Positions 24,604 to 33,654 are shown, numbered from the stretch's first letter. The stretch: DNA of 39,862 nucleotides from Gammaproteobacteria bacterium (GCA_020445205.1 JAGRHA010000220.1:1-39862), one strand, 5' to 3'. Notes: a model not told the origin generated them from the sequence alone. Numbers and translations are program-made.

Positions 24604-25032
24604 ATGGAATCCTTCGTCCTGCACGCGCGGCTCGCCGCCGACTGCCACCTGATCACCGAGTTGCCCTTGTGTCGTGCGCTGTTGTTCGACGACAGCCGCT
24701 ATCCCTGGGTAATCCTGGTGCCGCGGCACAACGGTGTCCGCGAGATCTTCGAACTCGGGCCCGACGACCGTCGGCGGCTGCTCGATGAGTCGTGCGCCGT
24801 AGGCGAGTTGCTGATGCGGACGTTCGACGGCGCCAAGCTGAACATCGGCGCGCTCGGCAACCTGGTTCCGCAACTGCACCTGCATCACGTCGTGCGGCGC
24901 GAAGACGATCCGGCCTGGCCGGGACCCGTCTGGGGACACTCGGCGCCGCAACCCTATGCGCCGATGGCACGCGAACAGCGCGTGGCGTTGTTGCGCTCGC
25001 AGCTGGTTTCCTGGCGTCAGAGCGGCAGTTGA
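24604..25032 (+). CDS. HIT domain protein
   Basis: The 142-residue member of the histidine-triad superfamily shows LNIGALGNLVPQLHLHHVVRR, in which the first triad His is Gln (Q-x-H-x-H), a variant common in this bacterial subgroup. It then carries DDPAWPGPVWG. HIT proteins hydrolyse or transfer nucleoside phosphates (AMP-linked or dinucleotides). ATG 24604 is the first good start; the tail overlaps that of the convergent GIY-YIG gene by 16 bases. Confidence 0.9.
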   Translation: MESFVLHARLAADCHLITELPLCRALLFDDSRYPWVILVPRHNGVREIFELGPDDRRRLLDESCAVGELLMRTFDGAKLNIGALGNLVPQLHLHHVVRREDDPAWPGPVWGHSAPQPYAPMAREQRVALLRSQLVSWRQSGS

Positions 25033-25274
25033 AGATTGCCCGCGATCAGGCGTTCCTTGTCCTCGCGGCTAAGGCGTTTCACGCGGTATTCGATTCGCGA
25101 GGCGAGGCTGCGGTCTCCGATGGCACGTGCATAGACGAGATGCAGCGGACCACGTCCACGTAGGCGGCGCGCCCCACGGTTGCCTGCGTGCATGGACAGG
25201 CGGCGATCCACGTCGGTGCTGATGCCCGTGTACAGGCTGCCGTCGTGACAACGAACGAGATACAGGTACCACAT
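25017..25274 (-). CDS. GIY-YIG nuclease-fold protein (UPF0213-like)
   Basis: An 85-residue single-domain member: WYLYLVRCHDGSLYTGISTDVDRRLSMHAGNRGARRLRGRGP, showing the YLYLV...LYTGI signature, then a conserved Glu near the C-terminus (SRIEYRVKRLSREDKERLI). Members are small DNA-interacting nuclease-fold proteins, mostly of unknown role. It has no clear ribosome-binding site and lies just after an exported hypothetical gene. Confidence 0.9.
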   Translation of the reverse strand: MWYLYLVRCHDGSLYTGISTDVDRRLSMHAGNRGARRLRGRGPLHLVYARAIGDRSLASRIEYRVKRLSREDKERLIAGNLQLPL

Positions 25275-25282
25275 TATTTCGA

Positions 25283-25804
25283 CTAGCGCGTGACGCGGGC
25301 GGTTGGCAGCCAGTACTCGGATTCGAGTACCGTGAACTGCTTGAGATAGCTGTAAGCATCGCCCGAAAACTCGAGGTACCACGCGTTGGTACGGCGCCCC
25401 TGCCGCACCGGCTGCATCTTTTGCAGCAGGATTCCCTGTTGTTGCAGCGCTTCGCTGAGTTCGCGCAATGCGTTGACCGCCATACGGCGTTCGCTGGGCA
25501 CGAACACGCTGTCGTTGTGATCCGGAGACAAGCGCAGTCGCGAGATCAGGACCGTCGAACCGCCATCGTCAGCGGCCAACAACATCCGGTAACCCGCCAG
25601 CGCGATCGGACGTGTCGCGCCTTGCCAGGCCGAGCAATCGCGCGACAGCCTGATCGGTGCTTCGCACGTTACCTGATTGAGGCGGAAGGTGCCGCTGCCG
25701 AGCGTACTGATATTCGCCGCCGCCTGCTGTGGCGCACCAATCAGCAGCACGCACAGAATCGGCCAGAGTCGCCATGCAATGAAGCCGGAATTGTTTTTGC
25801 GCAT
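25283..25804 (-). CDS. Exported hypothetical protein
   Basis: The 173-residue product has a Sec signal (WRLWPILCVLLIGAPQQAAAN) and two cysteines in the mature N-terminal part (VTCEAPIRLSRDC), probably joined in the periplasm. A helical region (AVNALRELSEALQQQGILLQ) and a C-terminal beta part (NAWYLEFSGDAYSYLKQFTVL) follow. No family was recognised. It sits 8 bases before the GIY-YIG gene and is probably co-transcribed. Confidence 0.7.
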   Translation of the reverse strand: MRKNNSGFIAWRLWPILCVLLIGAPQQAAANISTLGSGTFRLNQVTCEAPIRLSRDCSAWQGATRPIALAGYRMLLAADDGGSTVLISRLRLSPDHNDSVFVPSERRMAVNALRELSEALQQQGILLQKMQPVRQGRRTNAWYLEFSGDAYSYLKQFTVLESEYWLPTARVTR

Positions 25805-25869
25805 TCCCGGAGGCTAGCGCAAATTTTCGGCGATGCCAGTTTGCGACGACGAATTTTCGCGATGGGTAA

Positions 25870-26184
25870 TCAGCAGCAGGATTGCAGGGCTAGCTGCAGC
25901 TGCGCTGTCGGATCGATGAAACGGGCATGCAGTGTGACGTCGTCGGAGCGGCTGACGATCTCGATCATGACGGCGAGGTGCTGACGCTGCAGGTGCAGCT
26001 CCATGAGGTGTGTGGAACCTGTGTTGAAGCGTCGCGTGACGATACAGATGCCGCCGGGCCCGATGTCCCGCACCGGCATGGTTTCGCCATCGATACTGGC
26101 AAAGATGCGTGTGCCTCCTGGCAGGCGCTGTGTGGCGCGTCGCTCGGCGGATCGTGCGCGGTCGTGTCGCGGCGTCTCCGGCAT
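25870..26184 (-). CDS. PilZ domain protein
   Basis: A 104-residue single PilZ domain. The c-di-GMP-binding signature is visible: an RRATQR segment near the N-terminus and DIGPGG (D/N-x-S-x-x-G type, with Pro instead of Ser) at about 41-46. The rest forms the beta barrel (GICIVTRRFNTGSTHLMELHL). It should sense c-di-GMP, but the Ser-to-Pro change in the second motif may weaken binding. It lies 14 bases downstream of the next small gene and is likely co-transcribed. Confidence 0.8.
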   Translation of the reverse strand: MPETPRHDRARSAERRATQRLPGGTRIFASIDGETMPVRDIGPGGICIVTRRFNTGSTHLMELHLQRQHLAVMIEIVSRSDDVTLHARFIDPTAQLQLALQSCC

Positions 26185-26198
26185 CCGAGCCGACCGAT

Positions 26199-26522
26199 TC
26201 AGCGGTTCGACGGCTGGACGTCGAGGTAACCGCGCTGGATGGCCGTCTCCAATGCCTTGGCCGCGTTGACCAACTCGTCGAATTCGATACGCAGTTGCCG
26301 CAGTTCGTCGAACTGGGCCTGTGTGGGGCGTTCGCCCGTCTCGCTCGCCCCGAGTTCGAACAAGGATTTGAGGTAGCGCGCACGGGCATTGGCCACGAGA
26401 CACAGCACCGGCCGCAGGCCGTCGACCGTCAGTTCGCTGATCTGCGGATTGATCACTTCGTGGTTGATCGCCCGCATGCGCCGTTCGAATTCCATCAACA
26501 AGCGGTTGATGTCCTGATTCAT
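26199..26522 (-). CDS. Small helical hypothetical protein
   Basis: The 107-residue protein is mainly helical (INRLLMEFERRMRAINHEVINPQI; RPVLCLVANARARYLKSLFELG; EFDELVNAAKALETAI). GGGGAAA lies upstream of ATG 26522. It sits directly before the PilZ gene on the same strand, so it may be part of the same c-di-GMP response unit. No family was recognised. Confidence 0.75.
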   Translation of the reverse strand: MNQDINRLLMEFERRMRAINHEVINPQISELTVDGLRPVLCLVANARARYLKSLFELGASETGERPTQAQFDELRQLRIEFDELVNAAKALETAIQRGYLDVQPSNR

Positions 26523-26598
26523 CGCCGTTTCCCCGTGACTGACCCATTTGGCATGCCATCGGAGTTAGCGGCACGGCAGGTGCGCCGCTTGAGCGCGC

Positions 26599-26967
26599 TC
26601 AGCGCAGAAGCGACTCGATATCGGCGGGGCTGGCCGGCAGCGTGACAATGGCGGAGAGTGTGAACAGATGCGCGAGTTTGTCGACATGCTCGCGTTGCTG
26701 GCGGTCGCTGAGCACGATGATGCGTGCGGCGGGTGCAAATCGCTGCAGGCTGCGCAGCATCACATCGAGATTGCTCACGTTGGCGCCAGCGTAATTGTTG
26801 CCGTAACCATAGAAAAAATCCGCGATCACCACGTTGGGTGGCTCACGTTTGATCTGCGCCATGGCTTTGCGTTGACTGGTGAAGCGCCGATGCTCGATGC
26901 CGAGCTTCGCACAGCTGGCCTGCAGATCGGGGTGTAGTGGTGATTCGACGATATCGTAGAGCAGCAC
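26599..26967 (-). CDS. Receiver-like protein with degenerate active site
   Basis: The 122 residues follow the CheY alpha/beta plan: strand VLLYDIVES, strand VVIADFFYG, with the phospho-acceptor Asp position present as VIAD, then strand RIIVLSD and C-terminal ADIESLLR. The switch Lys of true receivers is Leu (TLPAS instead of KP) and the N-terminal acidic pair is not clear, so phosphotransfer is doubtful. It is probably a pseudo-receiver. The GTG start at 26967 is 13 bases after the stop of the micro membrane gene; no strong ribosome-binding site. Confidence 0.6.
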   Translation of the reverse strand: MLLYDIVESPLHPDLQASCAKLGIEHRRFTSQRKAMAQIKREPPNVVIADFFYGYGNNYAGANVSNLDVMLRSLQRFAPAARIIVLSDRQQREHVDKLAHLFTLSAIVTLPASPADIESLLR

Positions 26968-26980
26968 GGTCTGTCGTTGG

Positions 26981-27109
26981 TCAGTGGTCTTCGGGCGGTG
27001 AATGGTCTTTCGGGCGTGGTTGTTGCCGTCGATCGAGATAGCGCAGTGCCTGATAGGCGCCGCCGACGGTGCCAACCAGGAAGAGCAAGACCAGGACCGC
27101 AATTTCCAC
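26981..27109 (-). CDS. Micro membrane protein
   Basis: A 42-residue frame from GTG 27109: a hydrophobic helix (IAVLVLLFLVGTVGGAYQAL) and a polar tail (RYLDRRQQPRPKDHSPPEDH). GGAGG sits just before the start. It precedes the receiver-like gene by 13 bases. The clear ribosome-binding site, membrane helix and operon position support it, but it is too short for family assignment. Confidence 0.5.
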   Translation of the reverse strand: MEIAVLVLLFLVGTVGGAYQALRYLDRRQQPRPKDHSPPEDH

Positions 27110-27299
27110 GTCGTCCTCCAGATCGCGCAACAGCGCCGGTGCCGGCGAACCCGCTGCTAGTGTAATGTCGCGGTCACGGTGGTAAAAGCGCCGTCGTGTC
27201 GCAGGCGCTCGCTCGCCCGCGATGCGCAAGCCGTCGGTGTGCCTGTGCGCGACCGCGCTTGCCAGTATCACGAGCGATGCAACATGGGAGAACGATTCG

Positions 27300-28070
27300 A
27301 TGCGTTGCCTGTCGGGTTTTGTGATGACGTTGGTGTTGGCCGCCGCGCTACCCGCGGGTGCCACCGATCTGCAAAAAGAGAAGCGCTGGGCCGAGCAGGT
27401 CGCCGACGCGCTGCTCGATGGTGAGGCGATCTACCTCGACGATGGTCGTGCGCCGTTCCTCGCGATCGAGACCGAGAGTGCCGTCGGCGCCGGCACGAAA
27501 GCCGCTGTGATCATGCATGGAACCGGTGTCCACCCGAACTGGCCCACCGTGGTGTTGCCGTTGCGCGTGCGCCTTGCCGAGGTGGGTTGGCATACGCTGT
27601 CTATCCAGATGCCGGTGCTCGCCAATGACGCAGCGCATGAGGACTATGCCGCGATCTACGATTGGGTGCCCGGTCGTGTCGATGCCGCAGTCTCACACCT
27701 GCGTGAAAAGGGGTTCGAGACCGTGGTCCTGATAGCCCATAGCCAGGGATCCGCCATGACGGCTTACTACCTCGATGGGAAGCATCGCACCGTGGATGGA
27801 TTCGTCGCCGTCGGCATGTCGGGAGCGCGCGACGGCGGGCCGGCCGACGCGGCATCGCGCCTCGCGAAGATCGACATCCCGATGCTCGACCTGTATGGCA
27901 GCGAAGATCTCGCCGAGGTGTTGGCAGGGGTCGACGTGCGTGCCGCACAGGGGGGTGGTGCCGGCCGCGACTACACCCAGCAGCGCATCGAAGGTGCCGA
28001 TCACTTTTTCGACGGCGAGGAAGATGCGTTGCTCGAAGCCGTCAACGCGTGGCTGGACGCCCGTTACTGA
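27300..28070 (+). CDS. DUF3530 family exported hydrolase-like protein
   Basis: The 256-residue product begins with a signal peptide (RCLSGFVMTLVLAAALPAGA). It has an alpha/beta hydrolase plan: AAVIMHGTGVHPNWP, then the nucleophile elbow IAHSQGSAM, then DIPMLDLYGSEDL and a late GADHFF with a candidate catalytic His. This fits DUF3530, periplasmic proteins with a serine-hydrolase fold. The substrate is unknown. Start ATG 27300 has GGGAG upstream. Its tail overlaps the SprT gene by 7 bases. Confidence 0.88.
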   Translation: MRCLSGFVMTLVLAAALPAGATDLQKEKRWAEQVADALLDGEAIYLDDGRAPFLAIETESAVGAGTKAAVIMHGTGVHPNWPTVVLPLRVRLAEVGWHTLSIQMPVLANDAAHEDYAAIYDWVPGRVDAAVSHLREKGFETVVLIAHSQGSAMTAYYLDGKHRTVDGFVAVGMSGARDGGPADAASRLAKIDIPMLDLYGSEDLAEVLAGVDVRAAQGGGAGRDYTQQRIEGADHFFDGEEDALLEAVNAWLDARY

Positions 28071-28660
28071 TCGTCCGCGGATCGGGAGTCTGTGTTGACG
28101 GTTCGCGCGGAGGTGCGATGTGGGTGCTCGCCGGCCCGCAACGCGCTGCCACAACGGCGGCACAAATAGCTGGCGGTCGCACGCTCGACGCGGTTGTGGC
28201 GCGTCGTGCTGATGTGGTGGGTGCCGCAGTCACAGTGGTATGGCCAGCGGCGCTGTTTCCTGAGTTCACGTTCGTCGAGTGCGTAGTCGTGGCAGCGCTG
28301 GGGTGCTGCGATGCCGAGATGACGCATGACCGCCCGCCATTCTTTGCCGTGTGGTCGCACACGGCCGTGACAGGCTGTCGTGACCAGGTGTGCGACTTCG
28401 TGTGCCACGGTCGTAGTCACAAAGCGGTCGGGCTGGCGCGCCGCCATCGACAGGTTGAAGCGCAACAGCGGTGCGCTGCCGCGCACCCACACGCATTGAC
28501 CAGCGGTGCTGCCGCGCAGATCGAAGCGTACCTCGGGTCGAGGTAGCGCAACCCGGCGGTTGCGACAGAGCGCCACACAATGCTGCAGGCAGTGTTGTGT
28601 ACGCGCGACGATGCGCTGCTGCAAGGCGTGGTCGCCGGTGTCGGTGCTCGACCTTGTCAT
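28064..28660 (-). CDS. SprT-like zinc metalloprotease-fold protein
   Basis: The protein of about 198 residues (202 if the GTG at 28672 is used) has the zinc-binding HEVAH site in TTVAHEVAHLV with a third ligand candidate in RPHGKEW. It ends with a zinc-ribbon-like CDC...CRRC segment, the standard SprT plan. SprT-family proteins resemble the SPRTN DNA-protein crosslink proteases. Its start is 25 bases after the folE stop (13 for the GTG), so the two form an operon. Confidence 0.88.
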   Translation of the reverse strand: MTRSSTDTGDHALQQRIVARTQHCLQHCVALCRNRRVALPRPEVRFDLRGSTAGQCVWVRGSAPLLRFNLSMAARQPDRFVTTTVAHEVAHLVTTACHGRVRPHGKEWRAVMRHLGIAAPQRCHDYALDERELRKQRRWPYHCDCGTHHISTTRHNRVERATASYLCRRCGSALRAGEHPHRTSARTVNTDSRSADDQ

Positions 28661-28685
28661 GCGATGCGGCACAGGCCGCTGGCCA

Positions 28686-29243
28686 TCAATCCGCGATGAG
28701 CTGCAGGTATTCCATACGGGTCGCCTGCGATTCGCGGAATGTGCCGAGCATGACCGATGTCTTCATGGTCGAATTCTGTTTCTCGACACCTCGCATCTTC
28801 ATACACAGGTGCTCTGCCTCGATCGTGACGGCGACACCCGCAGGCTGGATGACCTCGCTGATCGCATCGGCGATCTGCACCGTGAGGTTCTCCTGGATCT
28901 GCAGACGTCGCGCGAACATGTCGACGATGCGCGCGATCTTGGAAAGCCCGATGACCTTGCCGCGAGGCAGATAGGCGACATGCGCGCGGCCAATGAAAGG
29001 CAACACGTGGTGCTCACACAGCGAATACAGTTCGATGTCCTTGACGATCACCATGTCGTCGTTATCCGACGCGAACACGGCTTCGTTGACCACCGAGTGC
29101 AGGTCCTGGTGGTAACCATGGCACAGGTATGCCATCGCTTTGGCTGCACGCTCGGGGGTTTTGATGAGTCCCTCGCGTGTGACATCTTCGCCGAGGCCTT
29201 CGATGATTCCGGCATACAGCGCGGTGAGGTTCTCTATCTGCAT
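28686..29243 (-). CDS. folE: GTP cyclohydrolase I
   Basis: Converts GTP to 7,8-dihydroneopterin triphosphate, the first step of tetrahydrofolate and queuosine-type pathways. The 185-residue protein shows the zinc ligands C76 and H79 in [10 protein letters not shown] and C147 in [20 protein letters not shown] and [22 protein letters not shown] are family-typical. It is a standard type IA enzyme (zinc-dependent). It is followed closely by the SprT gene. Confidence 0.97.
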   Translation of the reverse strand: MQIENLTALYAGIIEGLGEDVTREGLIKTPERAAKAMAYLCHGYHQDLHSVVNEAVFASDNDDMVIVKDIELYSLCEHHVLPFIGRAHVAYLPRGKVIGLSKIARIVDMFARRLQIQENLTVQIADAISEVIQPAGVAVTIEAEHLCMKMRGVEKQNSTMKTSVMLGTFRESQATRMEYLQLIAD

Positions 29244-29348
29244 GTGATCCCCGACTTACTGCCATGTGTGTTTGTTGTGCGCGGAACTGTAACCGTGCAC
29301 GCCGACGGTTTCCACGAGCAGTTTACGGGGTTGTCGTGCGTCGGGGAT

Positions 29349-29693
29349 TCAGATCAGAGCTGCTGCGGTGAAGAACCCGATCGCAACGATCAGCATGAGG
29401 AGTGCGGAGCGTTTCCAGTTGGCATAGTTGAGGTAAAGGGCGTTGCGGTGGGGGACTACAACGGCGAGAACCGCGCCGAGCAGGCTGATGCCACCGGCGA
29501 CGGTGAAGAATTTCAGCAGCCATTCGCGCTTTACGTGCAACGAGCCGGAGAAGCCGCCGCCAATGGTTTCGAATTTGTTCGCGAGCGCCGGCTCGAACGC
29601 GAGCAGCGCGAGGAACATCAGCAGCGTCACGGCCCAGCGCCTTATGCTGCGGGTTTCGGCCGGGCGAGCAGCGCGGTCATGGGCGGTGTGCAT
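29349..29693 (-). CDS. Membrane protein, hypothetical
   Basis: The 114 residues contain an N-terminal signal-like helix (RRWAVTLLMFLALLAFEPALA), then NKFETIGGGFSGSLHVKREWLLKF, and two further helices (AGGISLLGAVLAVVV and RSALLMLIVAIGFFTAAAL). No family name can be given. GGAACGGAAC lies before ATG 29693; the upstream start at 29747 has no clear site. Confidence 0.8.
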   Translation of the reverse strand: MHTAHDRAARPAETRSIRRWAVTLLMFLALLAFEPALANKFETIGGGFSGSLHVKREWLLKFFTVAGGISLLGAVLAVVVPHRNALYLNYANWKRSALLMLIVAIGFFTAAALI

Positions 29694-29860
29694 GGTGTTC
29701 CGTTCCTGGGTTGGCGTAGGCGGGCTTATTGCCCCGACGGCATGCATAGCGGCAGGTTAGGGAAGTTTTTTACTCCGCGGAGCGCCTCACGTGGAGCCGA
29801 TATGCGAGCGGTGTCGCCTGCTGTGCGCGGCCACATCGTCGCAGGCGCCTGCCGGAGCAA

Positions 29861-29891
29861 ATAAAAAGGGCGGGGCCGTGAGGCGCCGCCC
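29861..29891 (-). terminator. Intrinsic terminator, leftward
   Basis: On the minus strand GGGCGG and CCGCCC form a 6-bp GC stem around a 12-base loop, followed by TTTTTAT. It lies 86 bases past the stop of the zinc-ribbon gene at 29978-30172 and should end that transcript. Confidence 0.75.
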
Positions 29892-29977
29892 GCAAATGTA
29901 CAGCTTTTCTGCCGGCACTCCCTGCCGTTTATCGCCCGATGCCCATGCCCCTTGCCCGGTAAGTCGCGCTGAACGGG

Positions 29978-30172
29978 TCAGCGTGACGAATGGTGGCGCC
30001 AACCGCTGCTACAGCGCTGCGCTTGACCGATACGGTACAGACGCACCTCCGACGGCTGCACGATCGTGTGTCGTGCACTGCACACCGGGCATCCGTACCA
30101 CACCTGACGCACACCGCGATCGTCGAGCAGATCCGTCTGTTGCATCACGTTGTTGCAATGATGGCAACGCAT
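29978..30172 (-). CDS. Small zinc-ribbon protein
   Basis: The 64-residue protein opens with MRCHHCNNVM and has CPVC in WYGCPVCSARHTI, making a two-CxxC zinc ribbon, and ends with an Arg/Ser/His-rich tail. GGAGG precedes ATG 30172. It has its own terminator downstream, and the 369-base non-coding stretch upstream offers room for a promoter. The role is unknown. Confidence 0.75.
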   Translation of the reverse strand: MRCHHCNNVMQQTDLLDDRGVRQVWYGCPVCSARHTIVQPSEVRLYRIGQAQRCSSGWRHHSSR

Positions 30173-30541
30173 CACAAACCTCCGGTTGGATCGCGGCCGG
30201 CGCGCCAGAGAGTCGGCGTGCTGCGGCGTGGTCAATGTGCACGAAAGATAGATGAAGCAGGGGGAGAATACAATGTCTTGTGGTCATAAAAATCGCTGCA
30301 CACAACATATTGTGTTTGCGTGACATTGTCATCAAACATTAACAGGGTCGCCCAAGCCCATGAATTGCCGTTGGTTTGGGATGATGGTCGCCGCCCGCGC
30401 TTGCGGGCACCGCGCCGCCAGGGCTGTGGTGATGGGCATGGCAGGGGTTGAGCACGGAACGGCAGCCGTCGCCGTCGCGGCAGCAGGATCGCTGCGCGTG
30501 GATGTGCCGTGCGGGCAAAGCGATAGGGCCGCGCGCCGGGA
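30173..30541. other. Intergenic region with a short inverted repeat
   Basis: No convincing gene in this 369-base gap; the reading frames here are Ala/Arg-rich and have no start site. It is locally less GC-rich around 30265-30350. CACAACATATTGTG at 30301-30314 has CACAA/TTGTG arms and may be an operator for the leftward zinc-ribbon gene. I saw no clear terminator for the secretion operon ending at 30542. Confidence 0.4.
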
Positions 30542-31894
30542 TCAGTCTTCGATGAATGCGCGCGCCAGGGTGTTGACCAGTGGATCGGTCAGGTATTGCA
30601 CCAGCGTGCGCTCGCCAGTGCGGACGAAAACTTCGGCCGGCATACCCGCGATCAGGGTCAGGTTCCTTTCGCGCAGCTGCTCGATGCCCTCGTCCGTGAT
30701 CTCGACGACGGCCTGATAGTAAGGTTTGCGGTCGACATCACGGTCGTCGACGATGCTGTCCGCCGACAAGGTGATCAAACGACCCTGGATACGCGTCGTC
30801 TCGCGCGTCTTGAACGCGGAAAAGCGGATGTCCGCCATCTGCCCGACCGCCACGCGGTCGATGTCGATGGGCAGCACCTTGGCCTCGATGACCAGGCGCT
30901 CGTTCTCGGGCACGATGTCGAGCAGCGGTTCGCCTTCGCTGATCACGGCCCCCACAGTGTGTACGGTCAAACCCAGCACCTTGCCGGACTGCGGTGCACG
31001 GATCACGGTGCGGGCGAGGGTGTCCTGCAGCGCCTGGCGTTGCTCGAACAGCTGGAACATGCGTTCGCGCACGCTGTCGAGTTCGGCGGCGACTTCGCGT
31101 TGCAGTTCTTTCTGCAGCTGTAGCGATTTGAGCTTCGCTTCGACGATCTGCGAGCGCGTCGACGCGATGCGTGAAACCAGGTCGCCGAGCTCGCCCTGGT
31201 TTTCCGTGACCTGACGTGCCAGTTCGCGTACCTGGCGGCGTTCTGCATAGCCTTTCTTTTCCAGCCCTTTGACGTCGCGGAAATCAGCGGAATAGGAGTT
31301 CACCAGGCGTTCGCTCGCATCCTTCTGTGCCTCGAGTCCCTCGAGCTGCGATTCGAGCTGCTCGACCTGCTGTGCGTACAACGCGATCTCGTTTTCGTAA
31401 GCGGCCTTGCGTACGGTGAAGATCTGGTTCTGCACGTCCATGGCTTCCTGCACGCGGCTGTCATCGGCTCGTTCGCGCAAGAATTCCGGATAGTCGACCT
31501 GCTCCATCTGGTCGCGCTGGGCGGCCAGTCGCGCTTCGCGTGCCAACGCGACGACATACAGACCGTGGACGATCTCGAGTTGTGATTTTGCCTGGGTGTC
31601 GTCGAGGGTCATGACGATCTGATCTTTCTCGACGAAATCGCCGTCGCGCACGGGCAGACTGGAGACGATGCCGCCCTCGAGGTGCTGAACGGTCTTGCGG
31701 TTGCTCTCGACGCGGATCTTGCCGGGCGCGTGCGCAGCACTGGCGAGCGGTGCGATCGCTGCCCAGGTACCCAAGCCGAAGAATACGATCAACACCACCG
31801 CGTAACCGAGCAGACGGATCCGACGGTCGTCGATGGCGAGGTCGCCGATGCGCGAACGCGGTGTGGCTGGAATGATCTCGCCGGATTGCCGCAT
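30542..31894 (-). CDS. HlyD-type periplasmic adaptor of type I secretion
   Basis: The membrane-fusion protein links the inner-membrane ABC exporter to an outer-membrane TolC channel. Its 450 residues hold one N-terminal membrane helix (about 26-48, VVLIVFFGLGTWAAIAPLAS), a lipoyl half (KTVQHLEGGIVSSLPVRDGDFVEKDQIV), a long coiled coil (about 110-280), and the second lipoyl and beta-barrel half (RTVIRAPQSGKVLGL...GEPLLDIVPENE), as in the HlyD/PrtE group. The start may instead be TTG 31903, overlapping the ABC stop codon; either way the genes are coupled. No TolC gene is in the window. Confidence 0.95.
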   Translation of the reverse strand: MRQSGEIIPATPRSRIGDLAIDDRRIRLLGYAVVLIVFFGLGTWAAIAPLASAAHAPGKIRVESNRKTVQHLEGGIVSSLPVRDGDFVEKDQIVMTLDDTQAKSQLEIVHGLYVVALAREARLAAQRDQMEQVDYPEFLRERADDSRVQEAMDVQNQIFTVRKAAYENEIALYAQQVEQLESQLEGLEAQKDASERLVNSYSADFRDVKGLEKKGYAERRQVRELARQVTENQGELGDLVSRIASTRSQIVEAKLKSLQLQKELQREVAAELDSVRERMFQLFEQRQALQDTLARTVIRAPQSGKVLGLTVHTVGAVISEGEPLLDIVPENERLVIEAKVLPIDIDRVAVGQMADIRFSAFKTRETTRIQGRLITLSADSIVDDRDVDRKPYYQAVVEITDEGIEQLRERNLTLIAGMPAEVFVRTGERTLVQYLTDPLVNTLARAFIED

Positions 31895-31899
31895 GTCGC

Positions 31900-33654
31900 T
31901 CAACCGCGCCCGCCGATGGGCTTCAAGGGAGTCTGCGGCCGATTGCTGACCGCTTGTGAAGCGGCACCATTGAGCAGCGCGAGGACTTTCGGTGGTACGT
32001 CGTACGCGACCAGCTCGCCGCCCGAGATCACCATGACGCGGTCTACGACTTCGAGAATGTTGTTGCGGTGGGTGACGATGATCAGTGTCGAACCCTGTTG
32101 CTTCAATCGCCGGATGGCCTCGAACAGCGCCTGGTCGCCCTGGATGTCGAGATTCGAATTGGGCTCGTCGAGCACCACGAGTTTGGGCTCTCCGTACAGC
32201 GCGCGCGCGAGACCGATGCGCTGGCGCTGGCCCGCCGACAGCATGTTGGTGGTGATCTTGGTTTCGTAACCGTCAGCGAGCTTGAGGATCATGTGGTGCA
32301 CGCCCGCGGCGCGCGCTGCAGCGATCACTTTTTCCGGGTCGACCTCGCCGAAGCGTGCGATGTTCTCGCCAACATTGCCGTCGAGCAGTTCGACGTCCTG
32401 TGGCAGGTAACCGATGTGCTCACCCAGCGTTTCGCGATCCCACTGCGCGAGCTCGGCGCCATCGAGTCGGATCGAACCGCCTGACGTGCCATAGACGCCG
32501 AGTATGGCGCGCACGAGGGTCGATTTTCCGGCCGCGCTGGGGCCGATCACGGCGACCGCCGAGCCCGGTTCGACAACGAAACTGATGCCTTTCAGGACCG
32601 GCAGCTCGCTGCCCGGCGGCGTGACGCTCGCGCGCTCGAATTCGACATGACCCTCGGGTGCCGGCAGCGGCATCGGGGGTGCGCTCAACGGTAGCGATTG
32701 CAGCAGGTCGTTGAGTCTGCCGTAGGATTCGCGCGCGCCGAGGAAGCTCTTCCACGACCCGATGAGCTGGTTGATCGGCGCCAGCGCGCGGCCGAGCAAC
32801 AGTGAACCCGCGATGACCGCGCCACCGCTGATCTCGCTCTGGATCGCGAGGTAGGCGCCGAGGCCGAGCATCATCGACTGCATCATCATGCGGAACGTCT
32901 TGGAAATCGTCGCGATCAGACCGCCGCGGCGACCGGCGCGATATTGCAGGTCGACCATCTGGTCATGGCGTGCCTGCCAGCGTTCGCGCAGACGTGGCAA
33001 CATGCCCATCGCGGCGACCACTTCGCTGTTGCGCAGGTTGCGCTGTGTTTGCACGTCGTTTTCGTGCGCGATCTGTCCGGCGTCCTTGAGATCGTCTCGT
33101 GTGGCACGTTCGGTAGCGACCGCGAGCGCGATGAGAATCACCGCGGCAGCGACGGCGACCCAGCCCATCACGGGGTGAAACGCAAACATGATCGCGATGT
33201 AGATGGGCATCCACGGGGCGTCGAACAATGTCACCAGCGACGATCCGGCGAGGAACTGTTTCAGCGTCAGCAGATCGTTGAGCGGTTGCGTCGTCGTGAC
33301 ATTGCCACCCGTCGCTAGGGTCTTGCCAAAAACGGAGTCGAAGACGCGCGGGCCGAGCAGGCGCTCGAGGCGATTGCCGCTGATGGTGAGGATCTGCGAT
33401 CGAACCCATTCGAGCGTGCCCATGACGACGAACAGGAACACGAGCAGCAGCGTCAGCATGAGCAGCGTGGATTCGCTGTGACTGCTGAGGACGCGATCGT
33501 AGACCTCGAGCATGTAGATCACGGGGGCGAGCATCAGCAGATTGAGGAAGAAGCTGAACACGGCCGTCGAGATGAACGACGAACGTGATACGGCAAGGGC
33601 CTGGTACAGCTCCGGTTTCTCAACCGAAGACTTGCGATCGTTGAAAAGCTGCAT
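31900..33654 (-). CDS. Type I secretion ABC transporter (permease-ATPase)
   Basis: A 584-residue half-transporter of the PrtD/HlyB-like group lacking an N-terminal peptidase domain. It has a six-helix membrane domain (about 30-310) and a nucleotide-binding domain with Walker A GPSAAGKST, signature LSAGQRQRIGLARAL and Walker B LVVLDEPNSNLD, then the switch His in VTHRNN. With the HlyD-type gene it would export a protein with an uncleaved C-terminal signal straight across both membranes. The divergent surface-protein locus is a candidate source of the substrate. Lack of a C39 peptidase domain argues against a double-glycine leader substrate. Confidence 0.96.
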   Translation of the reverse strand: MQLFNDRKSSVEKPELYQALAVSRSSFISTAVFSFFLNLLMLAPVIYMLEVYDRVLSSHSESTLLMLTLLLVFLFVVMGTLEWVRSQILTISGNRLERLLGPRVFDSVFGKTLATGGNVTTTQPLNDLLTLKQFLAGSSLVTLFDAPWMPIYIAIMFAFHPVMGWVAVAAAVILIALAVATERATRDDLKDAGQIAHENDVQTQRNLRNSEVVAAMGMLPRLRERWQARHDQMVDLQYRAGRRGGLIATISKTFRMMMQSMMLGLGAYLAIQSEISGGAVIAGSLLLGRALAPINQLIGSWKSFLGARESYGRLNDLLQSLPLSAPPMPLPAPEGHVEFERASVTPPGSELPVLKGISFVVEPGSAVAVIGPSAAGKSTLVRAILGVYGTSGGSIRLDGAELAQWDRETLGEHIGYLPQDVELLDGNVGENIARFGEVDPEKVIAAARAAGVHHMILKLADGYETKITTNMLSAGQRQRIGLARALYGEPKLVVLDEPNSNLDIQGDQALFEAIRRLKQQGSTLIIVTHRNNILEVVDRVMVISGGELVAYDVPPKVLALLNGAASQAVSNRPQTPLKPIGGRG

